This document shows, piece after piece, positions 46,310-55,504 of a stretch of DNA of 64,000 nt; positions within the stretch are counted from its first letter, which is position 1, and each line of letters starts with the position of its first letter. The stretch spans positions 4,278,001 through 4,342,000 of the forward strand of contig NZ_CP012996.1 of assembly GCF_001412655.1 (NCBI RefSeq). Direction: 5' to 3'. The position numbers and the translations under genes are program-made. The notes beneath the pieces are model-generated. The model made no database searches. It was not told the DNA's origin and saw only the letters and a program-made list of their open reading frames with translations. The DNA comes from Pedobacter sp. PACM 27299 (GTDB lineage Bacteria; Bacteroidota; Bacteroidia; Sphingobacteriales; Sphingobacteriaceae).

Positions 46310-48304
46310 TTAGTTATTCAACACTTGTAAGAATTGATAAATAGCTTCCTGAGAGCGTATTGCAGGCGAACCATTGATTTCTTCATTCTCCAATTCCGCA
46401 GTAATATTTACCGCCTGAACATTATCTTGAAGCTGCAAGGTAATAATTTCCTGGATGAGACGTTTCAAATCCGCGTCATATAAAGGAAAGCAAACCTCTA
46501 TTCTACTGTAGATATTGCGGTTCATCCAGTCTGCAGAGCCCATATATATTTCTTGCTGGCCATTATTGTCAAAGATAAAAACCCTTCCATGTTCCAGAAA
46601 ACGGTCTACAATTCTCCTTACAGTAATATTTTCACTGAGTCCTGGCTTGCCTGGAACCAGGCAGCAGATTCCCCGGATGATGAGTTGTATTTTCACCCCT
46701 GCCTGTGATGCTTCATATAATTTAGCAATCAGCACCTGTTCTTCCAGGTTGTTCAATTTGAGGGTAATACCAGCGGGTAAACCTTGCTGAACATGGTCCA
46801 TTTCACGTTGAATCAACCCCAAAAAGCGCTGATGCAAATTAAACTGTGCCACTAGCAAATGATTAAATTCCACAGGATCTTCCAATACTGCGGTCTTATC
46901 TTTTCTACTTAGAAAGTCAAAAAGGGATTCTAATTCCTGCAGCATCGGCTGATGGGCAGTCAGTAAAATATGATCGGTGTAAAACTTAGCTGTACTTTCA
47001 TTGAGGTTTCCGGTGGCTAAAAGCCCCAGGTACTGGTTTTCTCCATTGATCGTCCTTTTTACCAGTGCCACTTTCGCATGCACTTTCAAATCTATACTGC
47101 TATAGATAATCTTCACCCCTGCAGCTTTCATTTGCTTAGCCCATTTGATGTTATTTGCTTCATCGAACCTTGCTTTCAGCTCCACCAGTACCACGACCTT
47201 CTTCCCATTTTTTGCAGCGGTCATCAAGGCATTAACAATTCTGGAATTTCGCGCTACTCTATATAAGGTGACATAGACCTCTGTGACATTCACATCATTG
47301 GAAGCTTCATTGAAAAAGCGCAATACGGCATTATAGTTCTGATAAGGTACATTAACCAGGATATCTTTACGAAGAATATGGTCAAATATAGTTTCCTTTT
47401 CTGCGATCTTTACCGCTGTTGAGGCGGGCCATTTAGGGTATCCAAAAAGCTTTTCATCTAAAGGAAAAGCATTGAGGTCTTTCAGGTTATGATAGGCCCC
47501 TCCCTGCACTACAGCTGCTTTTTGCAGATTTAAGGCATAAATCATCCGGTACAAATTCCTCAATGGGAGTCCAGGTTCAAAAAGAAAGCGGGTGGCAAAG
47601 CCAAAGTCACGGGCTTCGAGTTCTTTCTCTAAAGCAATGGTCATGTCTTCGGAATAGTCCTGTCCTATTTTCAAGGCCGCATTGCGGGTGATTTTCAGGT
47701 TAAAAGCTCCCTGGATCTCATCATTTGGAAATAAATAGGCTAAGTTATATTTAATGATATCTTCTAAAAACACCACATATTGTGCGCCCTCCACTGGAAT
47801 TGCATATAAGCGCTGTAAATCTTCAGAAGGAATACTGATCAGTTCCATTCGCTCTTCCGCATCAGCGTTCTTCAAGATCACCACCTGATACAGCTTGTTG
47901 TTTTCGGCAAAAAATGCTGTCAATCCATGGTCAATACATTCAGCATGAATATAAGCCAGGACTTCATTAAAAAACAGTTCAGTTACCTTTTCAGAAATGG
48001 CTGCTGGAATAGGTTTATTATAGAGCCAATATACCTGCTGAGCTTCCAATGCCGGTAAAATTTGCTGGCTGATGATTTCCCCATAACGCTGTTGCTGCTG
48101 GTCTATCTTCGCCTTCGCGAGCTCATAATCCCACATCATCACCGGCATCCTTACCCGGTAAAATTCATCAAGGTTAGAGGAATAGATGGATAGGAACCGA
48201 ATTCTTTCCAATATAGGCACTTCTGCCCGGCTTGCTTCCATGAGTACGCGTTCATTGAAACTTAGCCAGCTTAAATCCCGGTTAAAATAAATAGCAGAGT
48301 CCAT
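46310..48304 (-). CDS. ppk1: Polyphosphate kinase PPK1
   Basis: 664 residues, with N-terminal FNRDLSWLSFNERVL, the head-domain segment RFLSIYSSNLDEFYRVR, and the two phospholipase-D-like domains. The autophosphorylated histidine is H409 in DLKVHAKVAL; the second histidine is in FLEHGRVFIF and is followed by MGSADWMNRN. PPK1 reversibly transfers the ATP gamma-phosphate onto polyphosphate chains at the inner face of the membrane. It is second in a five-gene unit, 6 bp after the HD-PycTM gene. Confidence 0.96.
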   Translation of the reverse strand: MDSAIYFNRDLSWLSFNERVLMEASRAEVPILERIRFLSIYSSNLDEFYRVRMPVMMWDYELAKAKIDQQQQRYGEIISQQILPALEAQQVYWLYNKPIPAAISEKVTELFFNEVLAYIHAECIDHGLTAFFAENNKLYQVVILKNADAEERMELISIPSEDLQRLYAIPVEGAQYVVFLEDIIKYNLAYLFPNDEIQGAFNLKITRNAALKIGQDYSEDMTIALEKELEARDFGFATRFLFEPGLPLRNLYRMIYALNLQKAAVVQGGAYHNLKDLNAFPLDEKLFGYPKWPASTAVKIAEKETIFDHILRKDILVNVPYQNYNAVLRFFNEASNDVNVTEVYVTLYRVARNSRIVNALMTAAKNGKKVVVLVELKARFDEANNIKWAKQMKAAGVKIIYSSIDLKVHAKVALVKRTINGENQYLGLLATGNLNESTAKFYTDHILLTAHQPMLQELESLFDFLSRKDKTAVLEDPVEFNHLLVAQFNLHQRFLGLIQREMDHVQQGLPAGITLKLNNLEEQVLIAKLYEASQAGVKIQLIIRGICCLVPGKPGLSENITVRRIVDRFLEHGRVFIFDNNGQQEIYMGSADWMNRNIYSRIEVCFPLYDADLKRLIQEIITLQLQDNVQAVNITAELENEEINGSPAIRSQEAIYQFLQVLNN

Positions 48305-48310
48305 AACAGG

Positions 48311-49549
48311 CTATAAGGTCACTAATACTGAAGCCGTAATAAAGGCCAGTACAGCTGCAATAATTCCAAACATAAACACATTATAGGCAATTCGCAATAA
48401 ACGGTATTTACGGCCTAAAACTACGCCCTGCGCATATAAATCCCGGATTAAACTGCCATAAAGAAACTCACGGTCGTCCATCATTTTTAGCATTCCACCT
48501 TCATAATCCGGCAGCGACATTCTATAGAAATTACCAAAAAACAAAAGGTTCACACGTTTCTGAGCGATATCTTCTGATGTAAAAACTCCTTTAGGAATAG
48601 ATGGGCGTGTTGCCAGAATAGAGAATACCATGGTCACGACACAAATGATCAATAAGATTAAGGTAGGAATAATGAGATGTGGATTATCTTCCAGTTTCCT
48701 GAGCAGAATACTCAGGATCACCGATAAAATAATAGAGTTGGTAGAAATCATGATGTGGGCCTTATTATCAGCCATATCACTCAGCCTCTGGTGGTTTCCA
48801 GAAGTGATCCTGAACATGGTTTCAATTCCTTTATCGGGACGGTCACTCTTTTTCTTTTTTTCTTTTTTTATCTCCAATGGGATGTTTTTATCGGTTAGCA
48901 GCGGTGCATTTCCAGTATTTAACACTGTAGGGCTATCTGTTGTTTTATGTTCTGCCGCTGCTGCTTTATTTTCCAGCTCTTCCAGGTTTTCTGCTTTTTT
49001 CGCATTCAGCAGGTTCTGACAATAAGTAGTGTGGTAATGGTGATTTTTAAACAACTGTATCGTTTTTAATCTCCATTCATCTTTATCCAGTGCCCTGGCG
49101 CAGAAAGCTTCTGCTTCCTTACGCATCAGTTTATTTCTTTCTTTAAAAGAATCACTACCTAAATGGTACAAATCGGCATCACAGACAATCTGTTCTAACA
49201 ATCCATTTGGCTGCTGAGGCATTTTGGTGGCCATGATACAATTGACGATTTTGGTACTGATCTCTTCAGTAAGTCCTTTTTCTTTTAAGAATTCAGCGGC
49301 AAGACCTGCTCCACTAGCCTCATGATGCGCACAATCGAAGAAATATCCCAGATCATGAAACCAACTGGCCGCAGTAACAATAAAGAAATCCTCATCTGAA
49401 AGCTGATAATGGTTGGCAATCTTGATGGCATTTTCTACTACTTGTTCAGTATGATTTAAGTTGTGGTAGATCAATCTCGAGTCGGTTTTTGCCTGAAAAA
49501 TGCTGGCGACGTGCAGTCTTAACTGATCTAATATTTCCCTATAATTCAT
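48311..49549 (-). CDS. HD-domain phosphohydrolase fused to a PycTM (Pycsar-effector-like) membrane domain
   Basis: 412 residues. The HD domain (about 1-180) has the full metal set: H33 (NHTEQV), H65-D66 (WFHDLGY) and D124 (VCDAD). A charged, low-complexity linker (185-240) leads to a membrane domain with the motif MADNKAHIMISTNSIILSVI (259-278), two adjacent helices (about 266-284 and 291-313), a loop ending NLLFFGNFYRMSLPDYEGGML and a third helix (389-410). This corresponds to DUF5706/PycTM, the effector module of Pycsar anti-phage systems. No cyclase is adjacent, so a housekeeping nucleotide-signalling role coupled to PPK1 is as likely as defence. First gene of the operon. Confidence 0.83.
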   Translation of the reverse strand: MNYREILDQLRLHVASIFQAKTDSRLIYHNLNHTEQVVENAIKIANHYQLSDEDFFIVTAASWFHDLGYFFDCAHHEASGAGLAAEFLKEKGLTEEISTKIVNCIMATKMPQQPNGLLEQIVCDADLYHLGSDSFKERNKLMRKEAEAFCARALDKDEWRLKTIQLFKNHHYHTTYCQNLLNAKKAENLEELENKAAAAEHKTTDSPTVLNTGNAPLLTDKNIPLEIKKEKKKKSDRPDKGIETMFRITSGNHQRLSDMADNKAHIMISTNSIILSVILSILLRKLEDNPHLIIPTLILLIICVVTMVFSILATRPSIPKGVFTSEDIAQKRVNLLFFGNFYRMSLPDYEGGMLKMMDDREFLYGSLIRDLYAQGVVLGRKYRLLRIAYNVFMFGIIAAVLAFITASVLVTL

Positions 49550-49607
49550 GAGGTATACTTTTGTTTTTCAATAATAAAACAATTTGTCCTATTTGTGGTT
49601 GAAGATA

Positions 49608-49637
49608 TAAATATGAGAGTTTTAATTCTCATATTTA
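49608..49637. promoter_or_regulatory. 11-bp inverted repeat in the divergent HD-PycTM/ccoI region
   Basis: TAAATATGAGA (49608-49618) is the reverse complement of TCTCATATTTA (49627-49637), with 8 nt between. It may be an operator for the PPK1 operon or a local transcript structure. Confidence 0.4.
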
Positions 49638-49673
49638 ATAGAAAGTTTAAAAGATGTCATTACGAAGGTTTTT

Positions 49674-49687
49674 CTGATTTATATCAG
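49674..49687. promoter_or_regulatory. FNR/FixK-like box upstream of ccoI
   Basis: CTGATTTATATCAG is a perfect palindrome of the form YTGAT-N4-ATCAR. Its centre is 39.5 bp upstream of the end of the candidate -7 element TATACTTG (49713-49720), a class II activator position. Confidence 0.65.
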
Positions 49688-49758
49688 GGTCGAAAGTGAT
49701 GAGCGTCATATTTATACTTGGGGGGAAGGCTGAACTTTGAACACATCAATTTGCCCCT

Positions 49759-52158
49759 ATGATCTTACAAAAAAACATAGCCCAGGACACCCAATGTTAC
49801 CATTGCGGTGATGATCTTCCAAAAACGCCCTACCTGCTGGACAGCAAGTCTTTCTGTTGTCTGGGCTGCAAAGGTGTCTATCAATTGCTCTCTAATCATA
49901 ACTTGGGTAACTACTACGCGTACAACGATGTACCTGGACAAAAACAAAAAGACAAGCATTCTCATTTTGAATACCTGGATGAAGCGGCGATTGCTGCGAA
50001 ATTAGTGGACTATACGGATGAGAAGACGAGCGTCATCACGCTTTATATTCCAGCCATTCATTGCAGCTCCTGTATCTGGCTGCTCGAACATTTGCACCAG
50101 ATCAATCCTGCGATCATTCAATCGAGGATTGATTTCTTAAAGAAACAGGTGGTCATCAGCTTTAAAAATCAGGAATTATCTTTGCGTAAACTGATAGAAA
50201 TTCTGGCTTCTATAGGATATGAGCCACTCATCAGCTTACAGGATGTCGTAAAAAAACAGCAGTCAGACCATTCGGAAGGGCAACTGATCCGCAAAATCGC
50301 GGTAGCTGGTTTTTGCTTTGGCAATGTGATGTTACTCAGCTTCCCGGATTACTTCGGACTGAGCGACCTGGAGCAAGAATTCAAAACCTTTTTCGGCTGG
50401 TTGAACCTGGCATTTGCCATTCCTGTCGTATTCTATAGCGGACGGGATTATTTTACCTCTGCCTGGACTAACCTTAGAAATGGCATTTTAAACCTTGATT
50501 TTCCATTGGCATTAGGCATTGCCGTGATGTTTATCCGCTCTACACTGGAAATTGCAGGCAATATAGGTGCTGGTTTTGTGGACACATTATGCGGTCTGGT
50601 TTTCTTCCTGCTGATTGGAAAATGGATGCAGCACCACACTTATCACCACCTATCGTTTGAAAGAGATTACCGTTCGTATTTCCCCGTTGCAGTTACTTTG
50701 ATTGAAGAGGATAAAGAAAGGCCAGTCCCGCTGAATGAATTAAAAGTAGGCAACAGGATTTTGATCCGCAGCAATGAAATTATTCCGGCAGATGCCATCC
50801 TCTTAAAAGGGGAAGCAGAAATGGACTTTAGCTTTGTTACGGGCGAATCTTTACCGGTAAACAAGGTTTTGGGAGAAGTAGTTTATGCGGGTGGAAGGCA
50901 ATTAAAAGGCGCTATAGAACTGGAAGTCGTTAAACCGGTTTCACAAAGTTACCTGACTCAATTGTGGAACAACGAGGCTTTTTTCGGGGAGAAAACCAGG
51001 ATCAGAACCTTTGCCGACCGCGCCAGCAAATATTTCAGTATTGTATTGCTGAGTATCGCCATTGGCGCTGCAGCTTACTGGATGTTACACCAGGACACGA
51101 CTAAAGCCGTTGCCTCTTTTACTGCAGTTCTGATTATTGCCTGTCCTTGTGCCCTGGCTTTGAGTTCTCCTTTTACCCTTTCTGCAGTACTGAGCATTTT
51201 CGATAAGAATAAGTTTTACCTTAAAAATACGGCAGTAGTAGAAGAAATGGCACGCATTAATACGTTTGTATTCGACAAAACCGGTACGATTACCAACCCT
51301 GAAAACACAGGTTTCACTTTTGAAGGACACATTACCGAAGAAGAAAAACAATGGGTAAATGACCTGGCAAGGAACTCTGGACACCCATTAAGCAGAGAAT
51401 TGGTGAAATGGCTGAACAGGCCATCCAAATATACGGCGGTCAAATACATGGAAAAGGTAGGCCGTGGAATTTCAGGCATGATCAATGGTCATGAATTGAA
51501 GCTGGGCAGTGCATCTTTCCTTGGTTTGAAAATGAATACACCGGCACAAGGCGCCGTAGTTCATATTATTATCAACAACAGATACCTTGGCTTCTTCTGT
51601 TCTACACAGCAATGGCGGAATGGATTTAAAGACCTGGTCTTCAAACTGGGTAAAGACGCGGATTTACACCTGTTATCTGGTGATCAGGACCAGGACAAGC
51701 AAACCCTGATTCCATTCTTCCCAAGGGCGCAGCAGATGCATTTCGCTCAGAGTCCGCAGAACAAGCTGGATTACATTCGCAGCCTGCAATATTCTGGTAG
51801 AAAAGTACTCATGTTTGGTGACGGCCTGAATGATGCGGGCGCTTTGAAACAGAGCGATCTGGGCATTGCGGTGACGGATAACATCAACAATTTCTCACCA
51901 GGCTGTGATGCCATTCTTGATGGTGCGAGTTTTGAAAAGATACCTATGTTTATCAAACTGGCAAAGGATGCCGTAAAGGTGATTCACATCAGCTTTGCGA
52001 TCTCTTTGACTTATAATGCAATAGGCCTTTACTTTGCCGTTCAAGGCATGCTTTCTCCATTGATTGCAGCGGTATTGATGCCCATCAGCACCATCACCAT
52101 TATCCTTTTCACCAGCATTGCAGTCCGACTGTATGCTAAAAAAAATCAGCTCTTATGA
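49759..52158 (+). CDS. ccoI: Heavy-metal P1B-type ATPase CcoI/FixI
   Basis: 799 residues. The N-terminal Cys-rich domain (CYHCGDDLP...CCLGCKGVY) precedes a heavy-metal-associated domain (AIHCSSCIWLLEHL) and eight transmembrane segments with the CPC metal motif (IIACPCALALSSP), phosphorylation site DKTGT, NSGHPLSRE and GDGLNDAGAL. CcoI exports copper for assembly of the CuB centre in cbb3 oxidase. Its stop overlaps ccoS by 4 bp. Confidence 0.94.
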   Translation: MILQKNIAQDTQCYHCGDDLPKTPYLLDSKSFCCLGCKGVYQLLSNHNLGNYYAYNDVPGQKQKDKHSHFEYLDEAAIAAKLVDYTDEKTSVITLYIPAIHCSSCIWLLEHLHQINPAIIQSRIDFLKKQVVISFKNQELSLRKLIEILASIGYEPLISLQDVVKKQQSDHSEGQLIRKIAVAGFCFGNVMLLSFPDYFGLSDLEQEFKTFFGWLNLAFAIPVVFYSGRDYFTSAWTNLRNGILNLDFPLALGIAVMFIRSTLEIAGNIGAGFVDTLCGLVFFLLIGKWMQHHTYHHLSFERDYRSYFPVAVTLIEEDKERPVPLNELKVGNRILIRSNEIIPADAILLKGEAEMDFSFVTGESLPVNKVLGEVVYAGGRQLKGAIELEVVKPVSQSYLTQLWNNEAFFGEKTRIRTFADRASKYFSIVLLSIAIGAAAYWMLHQDTTKAVASFTAVLIIACPCALALSSPFTLSAVLSIFDKNKFYLKNTAVVEEMARINTFVFDKTGTITNPENTGFTFEGHITEEEKQWVNDLARNSGHPLSRELVKWLNRPSKYTAVKYMEKVGRGISGMINGHELKLGSASFLGLKMNTPAQGAVVHIIINNRYLGFFCSTQQWRNGFKDLVFKLGKDADLHLLSGDQDQDKQTLIPFFPRAQQMHFAQSPQNKLDYIRSLQYSGRKVLMFGDGLNDAGALKQSDLGIAVTDNINNFSPGCDAILDGASFEKIPMFIKLAKDAVKVIHISFAISLTYNAIGLYFAVQGMLSPLIAAVLMPISTITIILFTSIAVRLYAKKNQLL

Positions 52159-52340
52159 ACATCCTCTATCTCCTGATCGGCTTTAGTATTTTATTGGCAT
52201 TGATCTTTCTTGCGGCATTTTTCTGGGCGAGTAAAACGGGTCAAAATGACGACACGTACACTCCTGCCGTCAGAATACTCTTTGATGATGACATTCAACA
52301 GAAAAATGAGGAGATAAAAAGTGATGAAGATCACGCATAG
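52155..52340 (+). CDS. ccoS: cbb3 oxidase maturation protein CcoS
   Basis: 61 residues: a single N-terminal helix (ILYLLIGFSILLALIFLAAFFWASKTGQ) and a short acidic tail with DDTYTPAVRILFDD, the hallmark of CcoS/FixS. It is needed for cofactor insertion into the catalytic subunit. ATG overlaps the ccoI stop. Confidence 0.9.
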   Translation: MNILYLLIGFSILLALIFLAAFFWASKTGQNDDTYTPAVRILFDDDIQQKNEEIKSDEDHA

Positions 52341-52416
52341 CCACAATTGATGTCATTCTGTAGCTAAGCACACCGACCTAATTTTACATCCATAAACAAG
52401 CAATCCAATTTTTAAC

Positions 52417-54528
52417 ATGACTGAAAAATTTTACTACGACAACAAGATCGTCAGGAACTTCGCAGTAGCCACCATTATATGGGGCATCATCGGAATGACG
52501 GTCGGATTGCTCATTGCCATGCAGCTCTTCAAGCCTGCATTAAATATGGGCTCCCAGTACACGACTTTCGGCCGTATCAGGCCACTACACACCAACGCAG
52601 TAATCTTTGCCTTCGTAGGGAATGCGATCTTTATGGGTGTTTACTACTCTTTGCAGCGACTCCTCAAAGCGAGGATGTTCAGTGATGTCCTCAGCAAAAT
52701 ACATTTCTGGGGCTGGCAGCTGATCATCATTTCTGCGGTCATCACCCTTCCTTTAGGGTTTACCTCTTCCCATGAATATGCGGAGTTGGAATGGCCAATA
52801 GATATTGCCATTACCGTTATATGGGTTGTTTTTGGGATCAACATGTTTGGAACCATTATCAAAAGAAGAGAGAAACACATGTATGTGGCCATCTGGTTCT
52901 ACATTGCGACTTTCGTGACCGTTGCTGTTTTACACATTGTTAACTCTTTCCAGCTGCCAATTTCTGCCTTTAAAAGTTATTATTTATACGCAGGTGTACA
53001 GGATGCGCTGGTACAATGGTGGTATGGACACAATGCGGTAGCTTTCTTTTTGACCACTCCTTATCTGGGAATGATGTATTATTTCCTGCCTAAGATGGCA
53101 AATCGTCCCGTTTATTCTTATAAATTGAGTATTCTCCATTTCTGGTCATTAATTTTCATTTACATCTGGGCCGGGCCTCACCATTTATTATATACTTCTT
53201 TACCGAGCTGGGCACAATCATTAGGGGTTGCCTTCTCCATTATGCTGATTGCCCCAAGCTGGGGAGGGATGATCAATGGATTGCTCACTCTTCGTGGTGC
53301 ATGGGATAAAGTAAGGGAAGACTCCAGACTGAAATTCATGGTAGTCGGGATTACCGCTTACGGTATGGCCACTTTTGAAGGACCAATGCTTGCTTTAAAA
53401 CAGATCAATGCCATTGCCCATTATACTGACTGGATAGTAGCACACGTACACGTTGGAGCGCTTGGCTGGAATGGTTTCTTAACCTTCGGTATTTTATATT
53501 GGTTGATTCCAAGAATCTACAGAACAGAACTATACTCTAAAAAACTGGTTTCTTTCCACTTCTGGATTGGAACATTAGGGATTCTTTTCTATGCAGTTCC
53601 TTTATATTTTGCAGGTTTCACACAGGGATTGATGTGGAAAGAGTTTACAGAAGATGGTTTATTGCGCTATCCTAATTTCCTGGAAACCGTAATTCAAATC
53701 CTTCCTATGTATGTACTGAGAGCTATAGGCGGTGCGCTATACCTGATTGGTGTCATCGTGATGACTTATAACTTAATCAGAACAGTTCGTTTAGGTAAAC
53801 TATTGGCGGATGAGCCTGCAGAGGCAATGCCATTGCCAAAAGACTATGTTCCTCAGGGATCTGAGAAGAAATTCCACAGGGTACTGGAGCGTAAACCAAT
53901 GGTTTTCATGGTACTTTCCTTAATTGTCATCCTGATAGGTGGTATGATTGAGATGATGCCGACGTTTACGATCAAGTCGAACATTCCGACGATTACCAGT
54001 GTACAGCCTTATAGTCCGCTGGAATTACAGGGACGTGATTTATACATCCGGGAAGGTTGTGTAAACTGTCACTCTCAGATGATTCGTCCATTCCGTTCTG
54101 AAACAGAAAGATATGGCGAATACAGTAAAGCAGGGGAATTTGTGTACGACCACCCGCATTTATGGGGTTCAAAACGTACCGGTCCTGATTTACAGCGTGA
54201 AGGCGGTAAATATGGTAATGCATGGCATTTTAACCACATGCTGGATCCACAAACGATGTCGCCGGGAAGTATCATGCCTCCTTACGAATGGCTAATCACT
54301 CAGACACTGGATACCACCACTACCATCAGCAAGATCAATGCGATGCGCACTTTAGGTGTTCCTTATGAAGAAGGTTATGAGCATAAAGCGAACCGCGACC
54401 TTGACAAACAGGCCAAGGCGATTGCGGCAGACCTGAAACAGAACAACATCAAAGTAAAAGATGATAAAGAAATCATTGCGCTGATTGCCTATCTGCAACG
54501 CCTGGGAATGGACATTAAAGCACAATAA
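52417..54528 (+). CDS. ccoNO: Fused cbb3 oxidase subunits I and II (CcoNO)
   Basis: 703 residues. Residues up to about 480 form the twelve-helix CcoN with the heme and CuB histidines (e.g. RPLHTNAVIFAF, QWWYGHNAVAFFL, GPHHLLYT, VAHVHVGALGWNG). A further helix (VFMVLSLIVILIGGMIEMMP) then anchors a CcoO-type cytochrome c domain with CVNCHSQ (C548, C551, H552). The fusion of CcoN and CcoO is a Bacteroidota feature. High-affinity terminal oxidase for microaerobic respiration. Confidence 0.96.
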   Translation: MTEKFYYDNKIVRNFAVATIIWGIIGMTVGLLIAMQLFKPALNMGSQYTTFGRIRPLHTNAVIFAFVGNAIFMGVYYSLQRLLKARMFSDVLSKIHFWGWQLIIISAVITLPLGFTSSHEYAELEWPIDIAITVIWVVFGINMFGTIIKRREKHMYVAIWFYIATFVTVAVLHIVNSFQLPISAFKSYYLYAGVQDALVQWWYGHNAVAFFLTTPYLGMMYYFLPKMANRPVYSYKLSILHFWSLIFIYIWAGPHHLLYTSLPSWAQSLGVAFSIMLIAPSWGGMINGLLTLRGAWDKVREDSRLKFMVVGITAYGMATFEGPMLALKQINAIAHYTDWIVAHVHVGALGWNGFLTFGILYWLIPRIYRTELYSKKLVSFHFWIGTLGILFYAVPLYFAGFTQGLMWKEFTEDGLLRYPNFLETVIQILPMYVLRAIGGALYLIGVIVMTYNLIRTVRLGKLLADEPAEAMPLPKDYVPQGSEKKFHRVLERKPMVFMVLSLIVILIGGMIEMMPTFTIKSNIPTITSVQPYSPLELQGRDLYIREGCVNCHSQMIRPFRSETERYGEYSKAGEFVYDHPHLWGSKRTGPDLQREGGKYGNAWHFNHMLDPQTMSPGSIMPPYEWLITQTLDTTTTISKINAMRTLGVPYEEGYEHKANRDLDKQAKAIAADLKQNNIKVKDDKEIIALIAYLQRLGMDIKAQ

Positions 54529-54544
54529 CCTAAACAACAACATT

Positions 54545-54712
54545 ATGTTTAAGCAATTTTTAGATCAAGTAGATGGAAGCCAGGTGTATTTAATCACCTC
54601 CCTTGGCATATTCCTGCTCTTTTTTATCCTGGTCGGCATACTCTTGCTGACCATGAAAAAAGAAGAAATAAAATATATGAGTGAGTTACCTTTAAAAGAC
54701 GATGTACAATGA
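54545..54712 (+). CDS. ccoQ: cbb3 oxidase subunit IV, CcoQ
   Basis: 55 residues: MFKQFLDQVDGSQVYLI, one transmembrane helix (LGIFLLFFILVGILLLTM) and a charged tail. Small CcoQ/FixQ-type subunit that stabilises the complex. 16 bp after ccoNO; its stop overlaps the ccoP start. Confidence 0.82.
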   Translation: MFKQFLDQVDGSQVYLITSLGIFLLFFILVGILLLTMKKEEIKYMSELPLKDDVQ

Positions 54713-55503
54713 CGAATTTACTAATTTGGGCCCTACTCATCACTGCAGTGATTATACTTGTGGTTTCCCTACTGGTTTTGAAAGTCATCAAAATCTATGT
54801 AAAGGAAACCCTGCATCCTACCCGATTCGCTTCTGAAGAAGAAAGGAAAAAATACTGGCTGGAAGAAGAGCGACGTGCAGCAGCAGCAGCCGACAAACCT
54901 TCCTTCTGGACTAAGTTAATGGGGTTGAGGCCGATCTCTGAGGAGAAAGACATCATGATGGAGCATAAATTTGATGGCATTGCGGAATTGGATAACCCTA
55001 CTCCTGCCTGGTTTATGGTACTCTTTTATGGGACGATCATTTTTGCCATCGGCTATATGCTCAACTACCATGTATTTGGCTGGGGCAAATTACAGGAAGA
55101 AGAATATGCGATAGAACTCCGTCAGGCGGAAGCGGATCGCATCGCATTTCTGCAAAAACCTGGTTCGGGAGGTCCGAAAATCAATGAGAACAACATGGAG
55201 AAAAGTGACGATCCGGCAGTCATCCAAAAGGGAGCTGCGTTGTTTAAAACAGTTTGTACCCCTTGTCATGGAGAACATGCAGAAGGTGGTGTGGGTCCCA
55301 ATTTAACGGATGAGTACTGGCTGCACGGTGGTACGCCAAAGGATATTTTCAAGACCATCAAATATGGTGTTCCTGAAAAAGGAATGGTGGCCTGGGAGAA
55401 ATCTATGAATGCCCAGCAGATCTCAGACATTACCAATTATATCCTTTCTATACAAGGAAGCAATCCTGCTGGCGCGAAAGCACCACAGGGCAAAAAAGAT
55501 TAA
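54709..55503 (+). CDS. ccoP: cbb3 oxidase subunit III, CcoP (mono-heme)
   Basis: 264 residues. Two N-terminal transmembrane helices (LIWALLITAVIILVVSLLVL and TPAWFMVLFYGTIIFAIGYML) are followed by a cytochrome c domain with the single motif CTPCHGEH (C183, C186, H187) and a distal Met in KGMVAWEK. Proteobacterial CcoP carries two hemes; the single-heme form is normal in Bacteroidota. Receives electrons from cytochrome c or the quinol pathway. Confidence 0.93.
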   Translation: MTNLLIWALLITAVIILVVSLLVLKVIKIYVKETLHPTRFASEEERKKYWLEEERRAAAAADKPSFWTKLMGLRPISEEKDIMMEHKFDGIAELDNPTPAWFMVLFYGTIIFAIGYMLNYHVFGWGKLQEEEYAIELRQAEADRIAFLQKPGSGGPKINENNMEKSDDPAVIQKGAALFKTVCTPCHGEHAEGGVGPNLTDEYWLHGGTPKDIFKTIKYGVPEKGMVAWEKSMNAQQISDITNYILSIQGSNPAGAKAPQGKKD

Positions 55504-55504
55504 C

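Noticed and set aside
48311..49549. Treating the HD-PycTM gene as part of a Pycsar anti-phage system
   Set aside because: No pyrimidine cyclase or other defence gene is adjacent, and the gene is embedded in a metabolic operon with ppk1, so a defence label is not supported.
52347..52360. TTGATGTCATTCTG before ccoNO as another FNR-like box
   Set aside because: Only the left half fits; the TGA-N6-TCA core is absent and the distance to the candidate -7 element (TAATTTTA, 52379-52386) differs from the other sites. ccoNO is more likely read from the ccoI promoter.
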